Shown in pieces: positions 28,714-37,899 of a DNA stretch of 64,000 nucleotides. The notes under the pieces were generated by a model that saw only the letters and a program-made list of their open reading frames with translations, was not told where the DNA came from and ran no database searches. Within the stretch, counting starts at the first letter, position 1. Each line of letters starts with the position of its first letter. Source of the DNA: Halobellus clavatus (GTDB taxonomy: Archaea; Halobacteriota; Halobacteria; Halobacteriales; Haloferacaceae); contig NZ_FNPB01000001.1 of assembly GCF_900107195.1 (NCBI RefSeq), forward strand, positions 186,001 to 250,000, written 5' to 3'. Made by a program: the position numbers and the translations under genes.

Positions 28714-29802
28714 ATGGACGACTTCTACGAACTGCTCGGCGTCTCGGAAGACGCCTCTGCCGAGGAGATCGACCGAGCGTGGCGAGAGCGCGTCCGCCGG
28801 TATCATCCGGACGTCAACGACGACGCGCGAGCCACCGCGCAGTTCAAGACGCTCAAAGCGGCCCACGAGGTCCTCAGTGCGGAGGAAAAGCGGGCGGCGT
28901 ACGACCGTATGGGCCACGCGAAGTACGTCCGCAAGCGCCTCGACGGCCTGCCGACGGCCGGACAGCCGGGGCCGGACGCAGCGGACGACGAGACGGACGG
29001 AGAGGAGTCGACCCGGAGCGGCGACCGATCGTCGACCGATCGGCGGAGTGCGACAGGGACCGGGCGGAGCCGAAGCGGACGTTCGTCGAGCAGTCGATCG
29101 GGCTCCACGCGTCGTTCCGACTCGACGGGATCCGCGACGAGCGATCGAACGCGGTCGTCGTCACGAACGAGCGCGAACGGCCAGAGCACGTCGCGGACCC
29201 GACAGACCGAGTCACAGAGCCGATCGAGTCGGCGCACGCGAAACACCCAGCGCACCGAGCGCAATCGGCGCGCGCAGTCGACGACCGACAGCGGGGACTC
29301 TGCGGCCGACGCCGGAGCGAGTCGCGAAACAGCAGCGACGGCGCGGCGCGGGCTCTCTCGACTCCAGTACGCCTGGATCAGCGTGGTGTTGGCCGGGGCG
29401 ATCTACCTGGCCGGGCTCTGGCAGTATCTCGCCGCGAACGCGGGAGCGCTCGGGACGCTCCGTCCGGCGGTCGTCTCCGACCCGGTCAGTGCGTTGGCCG
29501 CCACCGGGGCCCTGACGCCGCCCGGGACGTTCGCCCTCCGGGCCGTATCGGGTATGGCAACGACGACGCTGTTGTTTCCGATCGGATCGGTCGTCCTCGC
29601 TATCGCGTTCGTCGCCGTCGTCGTCGCCGTCGGCCGGGGGTCAGCGTATCTCTACGCAGTGGCCGGATTGGCGCCGCTGGCCGGGCTGGCTGTCGGCCCG
29701 GTGGCCCTGCTTCCGACTGGGGCCGTCCTGGCGCTCGTCGTCGTGCTCCCGGTCGGCGGGACGGTCCTGTTTGCACTCGACGTGGGACGCTACGTGACGT
29801 GA
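28714..29802 (+). CDS. J-domain membrane protein with Ser/Arg-rich linker
   Basis: 362 residues. The N-terminal J domain (1-68) is complete: FYELLGVSEDASAEEIDRAW, the HPD tripeptide in RRYHPDVN and AYDRMGHAKYVRKR. It should stimulate the ATPase of DnaK-type Hsp70. Residues about 80-200 form a low-complexity linker dominated by Ser, Arg, Thr and Gln, unusually basic for a halophile. Four hydrophobic segments follow (about 213-360). No zinc-finger or DnaJ C-terminal domains are present, so it is a membrane-anchored co-chaperone rather than DnaJ itself. Confidence 0.85.
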   Translation: MDDFYELLGVSEDASAEEIDRAWRERVRRYHPDVNDDARATAQFKTLKAAHEVLSAEEKRAAYDRMGHAKYVRKRLDGLPTAGQPGPDAADDETDGEESTRSGDRSSTDRRSATGTGRSRSGRSSSSRSGSTRRSDSTGSATSDRTRSSSRTSANGQSTSRTRQTESQSRSSRRTRNTQRTERNRRAQSTTDSGDSAADAGASRETAATARRGLSRLQYAWISVVLAGAIYLAGLWQYLAANAGALGTLRPAVVSDPVSALAATGALTPPGTFALRAVSGMATTTLLFPIGSVVLAIAFVAVVVAVGRGSAYLYAVAGLAPLAGLAVGPVALLPTGAVLALVVVLPVGGTVLFALDVGRYVT

Positions 29803-30177
29803 CTGACAGAAGACCGACGCGGTCGTCGGGGTGCTCGCTCGAAAGGAAGGGGACCGCAGTGTGCGGTCCGTGACTGACCAAGCCACTGCGAAGAGCACCA
29901 GTCTCGCAGGTCCTTACCTGACGCGCCCGGTATCGACCACGCGCGTCATTTTTGATTTCCGCGTTTGTAGTGAAAAGCTCTGTGATTGGACCAATATCGG
30001 CCGTCCTTCACCAAACGACTACGTGAATTAGAATACTTCTCGGTGTATTGGTTCAATAAATGAAAAATTTGTTTCTCTGCGGCGCAGCGGTGTACGTTCT
30101 CGATATGTCTCGGTCAATTGTTGCAAAATGAACAAAAAATGCTGTAGAATCGGTTCTCCCGGTGACTCAGCGCGAAA
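29803..30177. other. gene-free stretch, moderately AT-rich
   Basis: 375 bp between two genes that converge on it. It holds two short dyads, ATTGG-A-CCAAT (29985-29995) and TATTG-GTT-CAATA (30046-30058), and A/T-rich tracts near 30060-30070 and 30125-30145 that could help termination. I see no ORF with haloarchaeal codon use and no RNA gene. Confidence 0.4.
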
Positions 30178-30804
30178 TCACCGGACGAGGTAGGGATCGT
30201 TCCCGGCACCGAAGCGCCCGAGATCGGCCTCGCGCCGGTAGTCAGTCGACGTGAGCGTCTCGAGACCGTCGACGAGACGGCCGGGATGTGTCTCGTCCCA
30301 CGTCGCGGGCTCTGCGATCGGGACGACGAGGAAGCCGCTGCCCCGGATCTCCGTCCCGTGGAGCGCGTCCATATCGACGGTCGTCTTCCGCGCCTGTGCG
30401 GTGTAGGTTTCGAGCACGTGTCTCGTCGCCCGCTCGCCGACCGGGAGGAGGACGTGCGCGGCGATCGCCCGGAGTTCGGCGTCGAAGAACCGTTCGAGGT
30501 CGTCGTACGACGACTGCGAGGGCTCACCGTCGCCGGCGCACAGGTGCAGATACGAGAGAAACGTCTGTTTCGGGTTCGGACGGTCGCCCACGGACTCTAA
30601 GAGACCGGCTTCGGCCAGGGCCGCCTGGAGCCGACGGCCCGCGTCGTTGGTGAACGGAACGCCGGTGTCGAGGCCGCCGTGGCGTTCCGGGCGGTCACCG
30701 ACGACGTGAAAATCCGCGTTCGCGTCGCCGTACCCGGGGACGAATCGCTCACAGGGGGGCCGCATATCGAAGGGGTTGCTCGTCCGGTCTGTGACGTTCT
30801 TCAC
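30178..30804 (-). CDS. uracil-DNA-glycosylase superfamily protein
   Basis: 208 residues. RPPCERFVPGYGDANADFHVVGDRP near the N-terminus and GLDTGVPFTNDAG resemble motif A and the following loop of family 4/5-type UDGs, and LHLCAGDGEP and LLPVGERATRHVLE resemble later conserved segments. The four-cysteine Fe-S cluster of family 4 is not complete: only two Cys are in likely positions. Uracil excision is therefore a family-level suggestion rather than certain; haloarchaea encode several such paralogues. The gene is monocistronic. Confidence 0.72.
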   Translation of the reverse strand: MKNVTDRTSNPFDMRPPCERFVPGYGDANADFHVVGDRPERHGGLDTGVPFTNDAGRRLQAALAEAGLLESVGDRPNPKQTFLSYLHLCAGDGEPSQSSYDDLERFFDAELRAIAAHVLLPVGERATRHVLETYTAQARKTTVDMDALHGTEIRGSGFLVVPIAEPATWDETHPGRLVDGLETLTSTDYRREADLGRFGAGNDPYLVR

Positions 30805-30888
30805 GGGTGAACCCTCACAGCGAGTCGGAGAAAACTGAACCGATTCGACGCCCGAATCGTGGTCACGGCTCGACGCGTACCCCCGCCG

Positions 30889-31362
30889 TCACAGTTCGAC
30901 GCCGGAGGGGATCAGGCTGTGCGATCGAAGGAGATTGCCGTCGGCGTCGTACACCAGGAACGTCTGTTTCTCGTAGGTGACGACCTCATCGCCGTCCATC
31001 GTGACCTCGACGCGGTAGCGCCCGTCGTTCACCTCGGCGTCGTGACCGTACTCGCGAGCGGCGCGGATGAACGTGAGTACGTCGTCTGCGTCCTCGTTGA
31101 GTTCGAGGACGAAGTCGCCAGTGATGCGATTCGTGACACTGACGACGCCCGTCGCGTCCGGTTCGTCCAGTGAGTTCTGCAGCCTGAACGCGACGTCTGT
31201 CTCGCTCGCGTCGAGATATGTTCCACTGGGATCTGAGAGCCGGCGGTCCAGTTCCTCGCTCGGTCCGTGGAAGGCGATCCGGACCAAGGGCTTGCTCGGG
31301 TCGCCGTCGTCGTCGACCCAGGAGATGTTTTCTACGTCCAACTCGAAGTAATCCCGCCTCAT
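30889..31362 (-). CDS. haloarchaeal conserved protein, possibly DUF5793
   Basis: 157 residues, soluble, acidic. It begins RRDYFELDVENISWVDDDG, a beta-rich opening; further segments are RIAFHGPSEELDRRL, VVSVTNRITGDFVLELNEDA and the late beta strands RYRVEVTMDGDEVVTYEKQT. No catalytic motif, Cys or membrane helix is visible. I associate this pattern with a domain family restricted to Halobacteria (DUF5793 from memory), whose function is unknown. Confidence 0.62.
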   Translation of the reverse strand: MRRDYFELDVENISWVDDDGDPSKPLVRIAFHGPSEELDRRLSDPSGTYLDASETDVAFRLQNSLDEPDATGVVSVTNRITGDFVLELNEDADDVLTFIRAAREYGHDAEVNDGRYRVEVTMDGDEVVTYEKQTFLVYDADGNLLRSHSLIPSGVEL

Positions 31363-31503
31363 TCCGTACGTTCTGCTTGGACGTCATCGGGTATGAACGT
31401 AACGCCCGCGTCAGACAGTAGTCGGGTCGTTCGATCGAATTTCTGCGGGTCCGACCGGCGTCACCAAGCTGGGCCGTCACGCGGGGGCCGCTGACTCCGA
31501 TAG

Positions 31504-31511
31504 GATATTTT
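31504..31511 (+). promoter_or_regulatory. TATA-like box of the GGR-family gene
   Basis: GATATTTT lies 24-31 bp before the ATG at 31535, consistent with a leaderless start. Confidence 0.42.
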
Positions 31512-31534
31512 GCCACGACTCCTTCGAATCCGGT

Positions 31535-32731
31535 ATGGTCGAGCGATCGATCGCCGTTGTCGGCGGTGCAGTTGCGGGACTCGCTGCTGCGGACCGGCTC
31601 GCGTCGGCGGCCGACGTAACGCTCTTCGAGCGGCAATCGTACGACGACAAGCGCGTCAACTGCGGGGAAGCGATCAACGATACGTCGTTGATCCCGCTGG
31701 CGAAGACGCCCGAGAACGGGTTTCTGAACGACGTCGACGGCTTCGAGTTGCGCGTGTTCGAGGGGCGAGAACACGGACCGAACGCGCCGCCGCTCGGGAC
31801 CTCGCTGATCCGGTGCCCGCCGGGATACATCACCGACCGGGACGTCGTCGAACGGACGTGGGCCGAGAAGGTCGCCGCCGACGGCGTGGACGTCAAAGAG
31901 AACGCGGCCGTCGGGCCGGACCGGTTCCGCGAACTGTGTCGGTCACACGACTACGTGATCGATGCCACCGGACAACCGGCGCTGTCGATGCGAGCGTTCG
32001 GCGATCTGGACGCGTACACGGGTGAGATCGTCGCCGTGAACGCCGACGTGGATGGCGACTTCGGCTCGATCGCGTCGTCTCCACAGATTTTCTTCGAGGG
32101 ATACGTCGGGTACGCGTGGCTCTTTCCGAAGTCCGAGACGCGGGCGAACGTCGGCATCGGCTGGGCGGGCGAGGAGCGTCCAGACGAGTACTACGCCGCG
32201 CTCGAAGGGGCGTGCCGCCGGAACGGCCTCCCCGTTCCCGATCGCTCGGAGACGAACATCTACACCATCCCGCGCGGGCCGAGTCTGGATCCGGCGGCGA
32301 CCTACCGCGCGGGCAAGAACGTCGTCCTCGTCGGCGACGCGGCCGGGATCGCCAATCGGTATCAGGGTGAGGGGATCTGCCAGGCGATCCGTTCGTCGTC
32401 CCTCGCCGCCGAAGCGATCCTCGAGGACCGCCCCGAGACCTATCCCGACCGCCTCTACGAGCTGATGCAGTCGGAGTACCGACTGGCCCACCTGATGCGG
32501 GGGGCCTGGGTCGAACATGGCGATCCGCGACTCCTCGCCAGGGTGGCCGAGGCACTCGACGGCCTGACCGTCGACGACATCACGCGCTCGCCGGGACGCG
32601 TCGCCGCCCGCCTCGCCCGACACCCGGTGACGGCGTCTCGGCTGTTAGCCGACGCCGGAATGCGCCAGCGACTCGTGGACGCCTATACCGACTCCTGGGA
32701 GTACACTCGGGGACCGCACCCCGCGGATTGA
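31535..32731 (+). CDS. geranylgeranyl-reductase-family FAD-dependent oxidoreductase
   Basis: 398 residues. An N-terminal FAD Rossmann segment, IAVVGGAVAGLAAADRLASA (residues 6-25), is followed by RVNCGEAINDTSL. The C-terminal FAD signature VLVGDAAGIANRYQGEGICQ lies near residue 263, with AGKNV just before it. This layout is that of the geranylgeranyl/digeranylgeranyl-glycerophospholipid reductases that saturate archaeal isoprenoid chains. The fingerprint PxxYxWxFP of the family is represented by YVGYAWLFPKSETRANVG near 189. Haloarchaea carry several paralogues acting on lipids, menaquinone or chlorophyll-like substrates, so the exact substrate is open. Confidence 0.82.
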   Translation: MVERSIAVVGGAVAGLAAADRLASAADVTLFERQSYDDKRVNCGEAINDTSLIPLAKTPENGFLNDVDGFELRVFEGREHGPNAPPLGTSLIRCPPGYITDRDVVERTWAEKVAADGVDVKENAAVGPDRFRELCRSHDYVIDATGQPALSMRAFGDLDAYTGEIVAVNADVDGDFGSIASSPQIFFEGYVGYAWLFPKSETRANVGIGWAGEERPDEYYAALEGACRRNGLPVPDRSETNIYTIPRGPSLDPAATYRAGKNVVLVGDAAGIANRYQGEGICQAIRSSSLAAEAILEDRPETYPDRLYELMQSEYRLAHLMRGAWVEHGDPRLLARVAEALDGLTVDDITRSPGRVAARLARHPVTASRLLADAGMRQRLVDAYTDSWEYTRGPHPAD

Positions 32732-32820
32732 CCGTTCGATATCGCTGTATACGATTTATTTCGGTGAGACGCAGTGCGGTCTCGAACGATGGAACTCGCA
32801 CAGAAACCGTCGTCAGCGAC

Positions 32821-33729
32821 TCACGAAGCGTGATTCCGAACGGACTCGAAGTCGCCGGCCGCGACGCTGTCGTTGACGCTTTCGACGTCGACGTCCGGGA
32901 GGTTTCGCGGGTACTTTCGATTGAAGTACGAGAGGAGGTTCTCGACGTCGCGATCTAAGAGTTCGCGGGCGTTCTCGTGATCGGTCGGGACCGACTGCGG
33001 CCAGTCGAAGACCGTCACCCCGGACTCGCTGATCGCGACGTTGTACTCGCTCATGTCGGCGTGGACGTAGCCGATGTCGTACGCGGTCGCGATCTCCTGG
33101 AGGATGAGATCGAGGACGCCAGTGACCTGTTCGTCCGGGAGTTTCGCGCGGTCCAGTTCGACGCCGTCGAACTTCGCCATCACGATTGCGTGCCGATTGT
33201 GATCGATCGGACGGGGCACCGAGACGTCCGGATAGAGGGATTCGAGGGCCTCGTGTTCACGCTCTGCGGCCTTCCGAGCGGTGTAGAGCCACGAGACGTG
33301 TTGGTTGTCCGATGTGTAATCCCGCTCGCGCATCACCTCGCGAAAGTTCGTGTAGCCCTCGCGGTGGAACTTCAGCGCCAGCGGTTGGTACGACTGCACC
33401 TCGAACACGTCGCTCTCCTTGCCGACGCCCAGCGGTGCACCGACGCCTTCGATGGTGTCTCGCTCGGAGAACGTCCGGAGCGCGAGGGCGTCGTAGCCCT
33501 CAGCCGTCAGGGTGTAGCCCTCGTACTGGATGGTCTTCCGTTCGATCAGGCCCCGTGTCGCACAGCGGTCCAGTCGGTAGTCGACCTCCTCTGCGGTGAG
33601 ATTCGAGAGGTCCGGGAGCTTCCCGCGGTTCACCCACTCGGAGAACCGCATCCCCTGCTCGACGCCGGAGAGGAGATAGAAGTCCTCGGGTTCGAGTTCT
33701 GCCATCACGCCGGCGACGTTCCGCACCAT
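32821..33729 (-). CDS. rio2: RIO2-type atypical serine kinase
   Basis: 302 residues. An N-terminal winged-helix domain (1-85) precedes the RIO kinase domain, the arrangement of Rio2. Kinase features: flexible P-loop GVGKESDVFEV near 98, catalytic Lys in ALKFHREGYTNFREVM, the catalytic loop YVHADMSEYNV near 231 and the metal Asp in VFDWPQSVPTDHENA near 248. Rio2 acts in maturation of the small ribosomal subunit. The start ATG at 33729 was chosen because upstream codons to 33816 lie in the divergent promoter region. Confidence 0.93.
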   Translation of the reverse strand: MVRNVAGVMAELEPEDFYLLSGVEQGMRFSEWVNRGKLPDLSNLTAEEVDYRLDRCATRGLIERKTIQYEGYTLTAEGYDALALRTFSERDTIEGVGAPLGVGKESDVFEVQSYQPLALKFHREGYTNFREVMRERDYTSDNQHVSWLYTARKAAEREHEALESLYPDVSVPRPIDHNRHAIVMAKFDGVELDRAKLPDEQVTGVLDLILQEIATAYDIGYVHADMSEYNVAISESGVTVFDWPQSVPTDHENARELLDRDVENLLSYFNRKYPRNLPDVDVESVNDSVAAGDFESVRNHAS

Positions 33730-33866
33730 ACCGGAGGGAGGAAAGCGACGTGTAAAAGGCTCGCGAGTCGGTTCGTCCGCTGATATAGTGTATGATGCGA
33801 TATGAAATTGGAACACGGGCGACGCAACGACGAAACCGCTTTGCCGCGGCAGGCGTAGCCTGCGGT

Positions 33867-34685
33867 ATGAGCGACAACGACGGCGGGCCCCTCGCTGACG
33901 CGGAGTGGCGACTCATCAGGGAGGAGGCTCGCGACGGGCCGATGCAGATGGCACTCGACGAGGTGGCCGCCGAAACTGCTGCCGACGGCGGCCCGCGGAC
34001 GGTCCGCGTCTATCGGTGGGATCCCAGTACGCTCTCGCTCGGATACGGACAGGACCCCGACACGGTCGACTGGGACCGCTGTGCGGCCGAGGGGGTGTCG
34101 GTGACCCGGCGGCAGACCGGCGGCGGCGGCATCTACCACGACGTCGATGGCGACGTCTCCTACTCGATCGTCGCGCCGAAGCGCGAACTGCCCGGCGACC
34201 TCCTCGACGCCTACCACCTCCTGTGCGAACCGATCCTGGCGGCGTTCCGGGCGGTCGGGATCGACGCGGACTACGTCTCAGAGTCAGTCGAAGCGATCTG
34301 GTCGCCCGCGTGCTACCTCCGGGAACTCCACCCGGCCCACGACATCGTCGCCGAGGGTCGGAAGATCAGCGGCAACGCCCAGTACCGGCAGCAGGATGCG
34401 GTCGTTCAGCACGGATCGCTCACGTACACGGTGAAGGCGGCCGAGCACCTCGCGACGTTCGCCGGCCACGACGTCGACCCGGACCGGTTTCGGGACCGGG
34501 TCGTCGGCGTCGACGAACTGACAGACGTGTCCCGCGCCGAACTCGTCGAGGCGGTCGAGGACGCCCTGGCGACGTGGGCGGACGCCGCCGACGGATCGTG
34601 GACCGACGACGAACTCGCGCGTGCCCGTGAGCGCGCGGAAGAGAAGTACAGAAGCGAGGGGTGGATTCGCCGGCGAACCGAGTGA
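33867..34685 (+). CDS. lplA: lipoate-protein ligase A-like protein
   Basis: 272 residues. The biotin/lipoyl ligase fold is recognisable by [15 protein letters not shown], the lipoate-binding [20 protein letters not shown] near residue 80 and the catalytic-Lys segment [19 protein letters not shown] near 163. It activates lipoate (or octanoate) with ATP and attaches it to lipoyl domains of 2-oxoacid dehydrogenase or glycine cleavage H protein. Residues 200-272 provide a short acidic accessory region. The ATG at 33867 was preferred to one at 33792, which would add 25 residues from the intergenic region. Confidence 0.85.
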   Translation: MSDNDGGPLADAEWRLIREEARDGPMQMALDEVAAETAADGGPRTVRVYRWDPSTLSLGYGQDPDTVDWDRCAAEGVSVTRRQTGGGGIYHDVDGDVSYSIVAPKRELPGDLLDAYHLLCEPILAAFRAVGIDADYVSESVEAIWSPACYLRELHPAHDIVAEGRKISGNAQYRQQDAVVQHGSLTYTVKAAEHLATFAGHDVDPDRFRDRVVGVDELTDVSRAELVEAVEDALATWADAADGSWTDDELARARERAEEKYRSEGWIRRRTE

Positions 34686-34759
34686 CGTCGTTCGGCGGGA
34701 GGGCGGGACGGACCCGCTCGGAGTGCCGGTCCCCGACCGCCGCCGCGACCCGAAGTCGC

Positions 34760-34765
34760 TTTACT
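34760..34765 (+). promoter_or_regulatory. TATA-like box of nfo
   Basis: TTTACT preceded by CGAAGTCGC (BRE-like), 22-27 bp before the ATG at 34787. Confidence 0.42.
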
Positions 34766-34786
34766 CCCGGCGTGCCAGCGGCCAGT

Positions 34787-35617
34787 ATGCGCGTAGGAGC
34801 ACACGAGTCGATCGCCGGGGGCGTCGCGAACGCCGTCGATCGACAGCTCGACGACGGTGGCAACTGCGGACAGATTTTCACGCACTCGCCGCAGGTCTGG
34901 CAGAACCCCGACATCGCTGACGACGACGCGGCGGCCTTCCGCGAGCGGTCGACAGACCACGACGTCGGCCCGTGGGTCATCCACTCGTCGTATCTCGTGA
35001 ACCTCTGCACGCCGAAAGACGACCTCCGTGCGAAGTCGATCGATTCGATGCAGCGCGAGGTCGACGCGGCCGCCAAACTCGACATTCCGTACGTGAACGT
35101 CCACCTGGGGGCACACACCGGCGCGGGCGAGCAGCAGGGTCTCGACAACGCCGTCTCGGCGCTGAACGAACTCGACGTTCCCGATGGCGTCACCGTGCTC
35201 GTCGAATCCGACGCCGGGTCCGGAACGAAGTTGGGCGACGACTTCGCCCACCTCGGCTACGTCCTCGAAGAGAGTACCCAGGACCTCGAAGTCTGTCTCG
35301 ACACGGCCCACGCCTTCGCGGCGGGCTACGACCTCTCGAGCGCCGAGGGGGTCGACGAGACGATCGAGGCGCTCGATGCCGAGGTCGGCGTCGAGAACCT
35401 CGCGTGCGTCCACCTCAACGACTCGAAGCACGAGTGCGGGACCAACAAAGACGAGCACGCCCACATCGGTGAGGGGCTGATCGGCGAGGCGGGGATGACC
35501 GCGTTCGTGAACCACGAGGCGATCCGCGACGCCCCGCTCGTGCTGGAGACGCCGAACGAAGACGGCAAGGGGTTCGCCTGGAACATCGACCGCGTCCACG
35601 AGCTCCGTGAGTCGTAA
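34787..35617 (+). CDS. nfo: endonuclease IV (apurinic/apyrimidinic endonuclease)
   Basis: 276 residues, the usual Nfo length. The TIM-barrel AP-endonuclease motifs are visible: [16 protein letters not shown] at the start, [41 protein letters not shown] near 106, LVESDAGSG near 143, [14 protein letters not shown] near 170 and [20 protein letters not shown] near 208, supplying the three-Zn site. It incises DNA 5' of abasic sites in base excision repair. The next gene is on the same strand but separated by a promoter-like gap. Confidence 0.94.
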   Translation: MRVGAHESIAGGVANAVDRQLDDGGNCGQIFTHSPQVWQNPDIADDDAAAFRERSTDHDVGPWVIHSSYLVNLCTPKDDLRAKSIDSMQREVDAAAKLDIPYVNVHLGAHTGAGEQQGLDNAVSALNELDVPDGVTVLVESDAGSGTKLGDDFAHLGYVLEESTQDLEVCLDTAHAFAAGYDLSSAEGVDETIEALDAEVGVENLACVHLNDSKHECGTNKDEHAHIGEGLIGEAGMTAFVNHEAIRDAPLVLETPNEDGKGFAWNIDRVHELRES

Positions 35618-35659
35618 GCGGCGCGTTCTTCAGCGGCCGGCCGATAGCGGTCCCTAACA

Positions 35660-37018
35660 GTGGACAAGCGTGATTTCTCACCTCGGGCGCGGCCGTCGCG
35701 CCGGGCTGTCGTGCGCGGAAGCGCCAGCGTGCTCGGAACGCTCGGCGCTGGGGCATCGCTTCGTGGTGTCGAGACGGCGGCCGCGACAGCGACGCCCGAG
35801 CGCGATGCCGACGGGACGGCGCTCACGACGACGGTCGCTACGCAGAACCTCGGGCTGGGCGCGGACTTCCTCTCGATCGCGAGAGACGACAGCGACGCGC
35901 CGATCCCCGAGCGGGTTGGCGACCTCTACGACACCGTCCGCGCGAGCGATCCGCGCGCGCGGATGACCGCCATCGCGGACGAACTCGCAGGCCTCTCGCC
36001 GACCGTGCTCGGTGTGCAAGAGGCCGCAGTCGTCCGCCGCGGGCCACGCTCCGGTGGGGATCCGACCGACCCCGACGCCGGGACCGTTGTCTTCGACTTC
36101 CTCGCGATCCTCCGCGACGCGCTGGCCGACCGGGACGTCCCGTACCGCCTGGTCGCAGCGACGACGAACACGGATCTGGAGCTCCCGGCTCGGGTCGACG
36201 GCGAGCGGATCGACGTCAGGCTCACCGACCGCGACGCCGTGCTCGTCCGGGCCGACGCCGACGTCGCGGTCGAATCGACGGCGGGCGCGACCTACGACGC
36301 CTCGCTGACGCTGCCGGTCGGCGGCGACCGGACGGTCGAGATCGAGCGCGGGTACGCGCGAGCGGACCTCCGCATCGAGGGCGCGTCGGCGACGATCCTG
36401 AACACGCACCTGGCGTCCGGTCTCGCGGACGTCCGGACGGCACAGGCGCGGGAACTCGCCGCGACAGTCGAGTCGCTGTCCGGGCCGCTGGTCGTTCTGG
36501 GCGACCTCAACGACGAGCCGAGCCGGACCGGAGAAACGCCGACGCCTGACGGAAGTGACAGCGCCGACGCGGGGGCATACGGACTTCTGACCGAGGGGCT
36601 CACCGACGCCCCCCGAGCGGCGGGGGCCACAGGCGGTACGTGTTGTCGGCCTTCGGCGCTCCGCCCGCCAGACGAGGACGGCCTCTCTCAGCGCATCGAC
36701 CACGTCCTCGTCCGCGGGCTCCGAGCGCCGAGCGCCGAGCGGTTCGCCGTCGATCCGATCGAGGGAGCGAGCGACGGGTCGGGGCTGTTCCCCTCCGATC
36801 ACGCCGGGGTGCGGGTCGGCCTGACGTCGGCGCCGGCGACGCCCTCGACGTCGACGACGGACACGCCCGATCCGCGGACGACCGACGACGCGACGACTGA
36901 CGCGGAGCCGGAGGCGTCGACCACCGCGACCAGCACGCCCGGCTTCGGTCCGCTGTCCGCGCTGGTGGCCGTCGTCAGCCTCGGTGTCGCGTCGATCCGC
37001 CGACTGGGTGGCGACTGA
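35660..37018 (+). CDS. secreted endonuclease/exonuclease/phosphatase-family hydrolase with Tat signal and PGF-CTERM anchor
   Basis: 452 residues with GTG start. N-terminus: a twin-arginine signal, with SRRAVVRGSASVLGTLGAGA at about residues 13-32. Core: an EEP (DNase-I-like) fold with TQNLGLGADF near 58, the metal Glu in VLGVQEAAV near 115, LGDLNDEP near 280 and the closing SDHAGVRVG near 375. C-terminus: a Thr/Ser/Pro/Asp-rich stalk, then PGFGPLSALVAVVSLGVAS and basic residues, the archaeosortase PGF-CTERM sorting signal. It should be an extracellular, lipid- or S-layer-linked nuclease or phosphoesterase, giving access to nucleic-acid phosphate. Confidence 0.82.
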   Translation: MDKRDFSPRARPSRRAVVRGSASVLGTLGAGASLRGVETAAATATPERDADGTALTTTVATQNLGLGADFLSIARDDSDAPIPERVGDLYDTVRASDPRARMTAIADELAGLSPTVLGVQEAAVVRRGPRSGGDPTDPDAGTVVFDFLAILRDALADRDVPYRLVAATTNTDLELPARVDGERIDVRLTDRDAVLVRADADVAVESTAGATYDASLTLPVGGDRTVEIERGYARADLRIEGASATILNTHLASGLADVRTAQARELAATVESLSGPLVVLGDLNDEPSRTGETPTPDGSDSADAGAYGLLTEGLTDAPRAAGATGGTCCRPSALRPPDEDGLSQRIDHVLVRGLRAPSAERFAVDPIEGASDGSGLFPSDHAGVRVGLTSAPATPSTSTTDTPDPRTTDDATTDAEPEASTTATSTPGFGPLSALVAVVSLGVASIRRLGGD

Positions 37019-37080
37019 GGGAGAGGGAGAAGAGGCGCGGAATCGACCTGCTTTTGAGCGCGCCCGAAGAACGCTCGTCC

Positions 37081-37884
37081 GTGCGACGATTCTCGCCGGA
37101 GTACCTGCGTCGGACCCGCGAGGGGATGTGGGCGGACTCCCGCGCGGCGCTCGCGCCGCTCTCGCTCGACGGCCGGGAGCGGATTCTCGACGCGGGGGCG
37201 GGCACCGGCGAACTCGCTCGCGTCCTGACCGCCGAGTCGCCGGCGGAGGTGGTGTGTCTCGACGCCGACCCCGGGCTGTTGTCGGTTGCACGCGAAGAGA
37301 CCGACCTCGACGTGGTCGCCGGCGACGCGGTCCGGCCGCCGTTTCCCGACGACGCCTTCGATCTGGTGGTCTGTCAGGCGCTCTTGGTCAATCTTCCCGA
37401 CCCGACGGCGGCGCTCCGGGCCTTCGGATCGCTCTCGCGTGACGCCGTGGCCGCCATCGAACCCGACAACGCCGACGTGGGGGTCGATTCGACCGTCGAG
37501 GCGGAAGTCACCCTCGAGCGGCAGGTCCGCGAGGCCTACATCGAGGGCGTCGAGACCGATGTCGCGATGGGCGACCGTCTCGTGTCGGCGTTCCGCACGG
37601 TGGGGCTGGAGTCGATCGAGACGCGGCGGTACTACCACCGGAAGGTCGTCGAACCCCCCTACGAGGAGGCGTCGCTGTCGGCCGCCGCACGGAAGGCCAG
37701 CGGGGCGGGACTGGCGGATCACGAGACCGAACTCCGCCGCGTGCTCTCCGCCGAGGAGTACGACGCCCTCCGGCGGGAGTGGCGCGAGATGGGCCGAGCC
37801 GTCGTCGAAGCGATGCAGGAAGAGACGTATCGGCGCGCCGAGGTGGTGCCGTTCGACGTCGTCGTGGGTCGCGTCCCGGGCTGA
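37081..37884 (+). CDS. class I SAM-dependent methyltransferase
   Basis: 267 residues from GTG 37081 (RRFSPEYLRRTREGMW). The SAM-binding motif I ILDAGAGTGELARVLT lies near residue 36, the acidic post-II loop VVCLDADPG near 57, then DLDVVAGDAVRPPFPDDAFD and DLVVCQALLVNLPDP. The C-terminal half (150-267) is a helical region of unknown specificity. The substrate cannot be inferred. The frame remains open to a TTG at 37054, which would add nine residues; GTG is the likelier start because the peptide then begins in recognisable family-like sequence. Confidence 0.8.
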   Translation: MRRFSPEYLRRTREGMWADSRAALAPLSLDGRERILDAGAGTGELARVLTAESPAEVVCLDADPGLLSVAREETDLDVVAGDAVRPPFPDDAFDLVVCQALLVNLPDPTAALRAFGSLSRDAVAAIEPDNADVGVDSTVEAEVTLERQVREAYIEGVETDVAMGDRLVSAFRTVGLESIETRRYYHRKVVEPPYEEASLSAAARKASGAGLADHETELRRVLSAEEYDALRREWREMGRAVVEAMQEETYRRAEVVPFDVVVGRVPG

Positions 37885-37899
37885 CCGGCGGAGTCCCCC

